Assembly: GCF_000495795.1 (NCBI RefSeq)
Contig: NZ_AWGD01000001.1
Span: 1-64,000, forward strand
Direction: 5' to 3'
Length of the DNA: 64,000 bases
DNA from: Asticcacaulis sp. AC460
GTDB lineage: Bacteria; Pseudomonadota; Alphaproteobacteria; Caulobacterales; Caulobacteraceae
Below the pieces are notes generated by a model. The model made no database searches. It worked only from the letters and a program-made list of their open reading frames with translations, and was not told where the DNA came from. The position numbers were made by a program, and so were the translations under genes. Shown one piece after another: positions 61,218 to 64,000 of the stretch. Positions within the stretch are counted from its first letter, which is position 1, and the number at the start of each line of letters is the position of its first letter.

Positions 61218-64000
61218 CTACCAAATCATATGGCTCAACACATCCGCCTGGGCCGCATTGAGCACCGTCACCACATTCCCGCTGCCGAAGTCGATGACCA
61301 CATTCAGCCCCACCTGCGTGACCAGGCCTGCATTGGCCGTCCCGCCGGTATAGGCGTTGACATTGATCATATCCCCTTCAACCGCGTTGAAGTCAGTGAC
61401 CGTATCCGCCCGGCTGGCCGTCCCGAACAGGAAGGTATCCGCCCCCAGACCACCGGTCAGGCTATCATTCCCGCCCAGCCCGTTGAGCACATTACTCCCG
61501 CTATTGCCGACCAGAACATTGCTCACCCCATTGCCCGACGCGTCGATATTCGCCGAGCCCGTCAGCCGCAGTTCCTCGGCGTAGCGCCCCGTCAACGTAT
61601 AGGTCGCTGACGCAAAGACCACGTCGTAACCCTCACCGCTGGCCTCGACCACCTTATCGCCGGTCGCCTGGACGTAATAGGTATCGTCCCCCAGCCCGCC
61701 GGTCAGGGTGTCATTCCCAACCCCGCCGTCCAGCACGTTGTTCCCCGAATTCCCAACAAGCTTGTTGCCCACGCCGTTGCCGGTCGCGTTCAGGTTCGCC
61801 GTCCCCGTCAGGATCAGGTTCTCGACCACCGTACCCACCAGCACAAAGCTGACCGACGCATACACCAGGTCCGTGCCCTCGCCGGCGAATTCGATCGCCT
61901 TGTCCGTCGTCGCGTCGACATAGTAGGTGTCATTGCCCAGCCCACCGGTCAGATAATCCGTCCCGCCAGCGCCATCCAGCACGTTGTTGCCGCTGTTGCC
62001 CAGGATCTGATTGTGCGCGCTGTTGCCCGTGCCGTTGATATTGGCCGTACCGGTCAGGGTCAGCCGCTCGACATAATCGCCCAAGATATAGCTCGCCGAA
62101 GCCTGAACCAGGTCGTCGCCCTCGCCGGCCACCTCGACCACCACATCCGACGCGGCATTGACGACATAGATATCCCAACCGGCGCCGCCGGTCATGGTGT
62201 CGCTGCCCTCGCCGCCGTCCAGCAGGTTGCCGCTTCCGTTGCCGGTCAGGCTGTTGGCCCCCGCGTTACCCGTGCCACTGATATTGCCACTTCCGGTCAG
62301 CACCAAATGCTCCAGGTTCGTCCCGGCCAGCGAGAAGGTGACCGACGACCGCACCGTATCCGTCCCCTGGCCGCTCTCTTCGACGATCACGTCGCCTGCG
62401 GAATCGATAACATACGTGTCGTTACCGGTGCCACCGGCCATGGAATCGTCACCACCCCCGCCATTGAGCGAGTCATGCCCGCCCAGGCCCAACACCGTGT
62501 CGTTGAAGGCGCCGCCGGTAATGCTGTCGGCGGCATTGCTGCCGACAATCCTGTAAGCCGAGGAGATCTTGCTGCTGAAATCGACGGTGCCGCCGGCGGT
62601 GAGATACAGTTCTTCGCCCCCGACAATGGTGGCGAAGGCATTGAACTGCGACGGCCTGGCCATGACATAGCTGGTATACTCACTCAGCTGCAGGACTTCG
62701 ACGGCCGTAAAGGTCGTGCCCGCACCGATAGTATTTTGCACAATGACGGCATCGGTGCCGTCGCCGCCATTGATCACGTCATCGCCGGAGCCCGAATTGA
62801 TATGGAAGCTATCGTTGCCGGCGCCGCCGATCAGGGTGTCGTTACCGCCGGCACCATTCAGATGATCATGGCCGTCACCGCCGCGCAGGGAATCCGCCGC
62901 ATCGCCACCGACGACATAGTCGTCATACTGGCCGCCGGTGATGGTATTGCCGGCATTCGAGGCGATAATCCCGCGGCCCGAGTCCAGCTTGCTGGTAAAG
63001 TCGATCGTGCCCGCACCGCTGATGTAAAAGTCGCCGGTCCCCTTGATGGTGGTGAAACCATCGTACTGGGCGACCGTGGCCGTAAAGCCCTGACCGTCCA
63101 GCACTTCGAAATTCGTGACCGCCATATCGACCAGGGACCCGAACGAAATCTGGAAGATGTCCGTGCCGCCGCCGCCGTCGATCGAGTCGTTGCCGTCACC
63201 GCCCCAGTAATAGACCAGGTCATCGCCGGCGCCGCCATTCAGCGTGTCGTTGCCGCCGTTGCCATACAGGGAATCGTTGCCGTCGCCACCGTTGAACAGA
63301 TCGGCGCCGGCCGAGCCGTAGATGATATCGTCATAGAGCCCGCCGGTCACCGTGCTGCCGGAGCCCTGGGTGCCCACATACCAGCCGCTGCTGAGCTTGG
63401 TCGTAAAATCGACGGTGCCCGCGTCTGTCAGGGTGAGGAAACCGTCACCGGTGATGGTGGTGAAGCTGTTGATCTGCGCCATGGTGGCCGACAGGGAATT
63501 GGCATTAAGCGTCTCTATGCCGGTCACGGTCGAGGTACCGAAACTGCCCCAGACCTCGATGACATCTGCGCCGTCGCCGCCGTCATAGGCGCCATTACCC
63601 GTCGTGTAACCCCAATGGTAAAAACTGTCGTTGCCCGCGCCGCCGTTCAGCGTGTCGTTACCGCCATTGCCGGAAATCGAATCATTGCCGTCATGTCCGA
63701 ACAGCCCATCGGCGCCACTGCCGCCTTCCAGGGTGTCGTCATACAGGCTGCTCGTGATCGTAACGCCGAAATTCGACGCAACCAGATACGCCCCGGAGGC
63801 CAGCCGTGTGCTGAAATCGACTGCGCCCGTGCCGTCCACAAACAGGCTGCCCGTGTGATCGATCGCGGCGAAGCTGCTGTATTGGGCCGCCGTGGCCGAC
63901 AGATTTTCCGCCTCCAGCACCTCGACATTGACGAAGGTCGCGCCCCCCAGGTTTCCCCTGGCATCGACGACGTCCGCGCCGTCACCGCCGTCGACGACGT
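61218..64000 (-). CDS. Large RTX protein with two types of repeat module (5' end outside window)
   Basis: The frame is open from the right edge; residues before the first in-window GTG (63920) continue the repeat pattern (VVDGGDGADVVDARGNLGG), so the N-terminus lies beyond 64000. At least 925 residues are in view. The first half has about four modules of roughly 125 residues, each with a VEVLxxxxLSATxAQxxxFTTI helix-strand unit, a TVDFTTKLSSG strand and a GGNDTLNGGAGNDSF calcium roll. The second half has about five modules with VExLxLTGxANINGTGN, as in the RTX protein at 45451. It ends NAAQADVLSHMIW. Probably type I secreted. Confidence 0.88.
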   Translation of the reverse strand, partial: VVDGGDGADVVDARGNLGGATFVNVEVLEAENLSATAAQYSSFAAIDHTGSLFVDGTGAVDFSTRLASGAYLVASNFGVTITSSLYDDTLEGGSGADGLFGHDGNDSISGNGGNDTLNGGAGNDSFYHWGYTTGNGAYDGGDGADVIEVWGSFGTSTVTGIETLNANSLSATMAQINSFTTITGDGFLTLTDAGTVDFTTKLSSGWYVGTQGSGSTVTGGLYDDIIYGSAGADLFNGGDGNDSLYGNGGNDTLNGGAGDDLVYYWGGDGNDSIDGGGGTDIFQISFGSLVDMAVTNFEVLDGQGFTATVAQYDGFTTIKGTGDFYISGAGTIDFTSKLDSGRGIIASNAGNTITGGQYDDYVVGGDAADSLRGGDGHDHLNGAGGNDTLIGGAGNDSFHINSGSGDDVINGGDGTDAVIVQNTIGAGTTFTAVEVLQLSEYTSYVMARPSQFNAFATIVGGEELYLTAGGTVDFSSKISSAYRIVGSNAADSITGGAFNDTVLGLGGHDSLNGGGGDDSMAGGTGNDTYVIDSAGDVIVEESGQGTDTVRSSVTFSLAGTNLEHLVLTGSGNISGTGNAGANSLTGNGSGNLLDGGEGSDTMTGGAGWDIYVVNAASDVVVEVAGEGDDLVQASASYILGDYVERLTLTGTANINGTGNSAHNQILGNSGNNVLDGAGGTDYLTGGLGNDTYYVDATTDKAIEFAGEGTDLVYASVSFVLVGTVVENLILTGTANLNATGNGVGNKLVGNSGNNVLDGGVGNDTLTGGLGDDTYYVQATGDKVVEASGEGYDVVFASATYTLTGRYAEELRLTGSANIDASGNGVSNVLVGNSGSNVLNGLGGNDSLTGGLGADTFLFGTASRADTVTDFNAVEGDMINVNAYTGGTANAGLVTQVGLNVVIDFGSGNVVTVLNAAQADVLSHMIW

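Overview
The window looks like chromosomal DNA of a high-GC alphaproteobacterium of the Caulobacterales, most likely close to Asticcacaulis or Caulobacter. This is inferred from the general look of the sequence: four TonB-dependent receptors (two with the plug signature of the Xanthomonas/Caulobacter type), dense intergenic REP-like palindromes, several twin-arginine and Sec secreted hydrolases, and the core genes murJ and trpS. No rRNA, tRNA or CRISPR array was seen.

Region by region. (1) Positions 1-2923, minus strand: an operon of a Hpt/double-receiver regulator, a YaiO-type outer-membrane barrel and a membrane-anchored HEAT-repeat protein that runs off the left edge; it resembles part of an exopolysaccharide locus. 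(2) 3119-22103: a locus for arabinose-containing polysaccharide. It has secreted GH39, GH43 and GH27 enzymes, two TonB-dependent receptors, a complete sugar ABC importer, a cytoplasmic GH51 arabinofuranosidase, an AraD1/GguC-type enzyme of the oxidative L-arabinose pathway, and a GntR/FadR-type regulator. Operator-like sequences of the form ATTGTCNGACAAT recur at several of its promoters. (3) 22417-24887: a DUF1989 protein and an ATP-grasp-like protein (overlapping genes), divergent from a YqcI/YcgG (GntA-like) heme N-hydroxylase family protein; this is a candidate small-molecule gene set of unknown product. (4) 24884-31673: a secreted unknown protein, a TonB-dependent receptor, and the bacterial NHEJ pair LigD and Ku. 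(5) 31929-39431: a TonB-dependent receptor, a GlpQ-like phosphodiesterase, a two-gene ABC-2 exporter and a PhoD-type phosphatase. (6) 39590-45225: a less GC-rich accessory stretch with a decayed gene, an IS21 istB remnant, a large glycine-rich RTX protein, a sulfotransferase and a small secreted protein. (7) 45451-54007: a second RTX protein, a secreted unknown, an SGNH hydrolase and an S9-family protein that appears to have lost its catalytic triad. (8) 54234-57507: murJ, trpS and a PCu(A)C copper chaperone. (9) 57504-64000: a patchy region with two low-GC membrane proteins, two copies of a 138-bp palindromic element, an RTX C-terminal fragment, a DUF433 antitoxin with a truncated toxin, an ankyrin protein, and a third RTX protein that runs off the right edge.

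How the genes of the main locus probably work together: secreted GH43, GH39 and GH27 trim arabinan or arabinogalactan-like side chains, TonB receptors bring oligosaccharides through the outer membrane, the ABC system carries them across the inner membrane, GH51 releases L-arabinose, and AraD1 acts on a later oxidative intermediate. The FadR-type regulator is the obvious candidate controller. Substrates and regulation are inferred, not proven.
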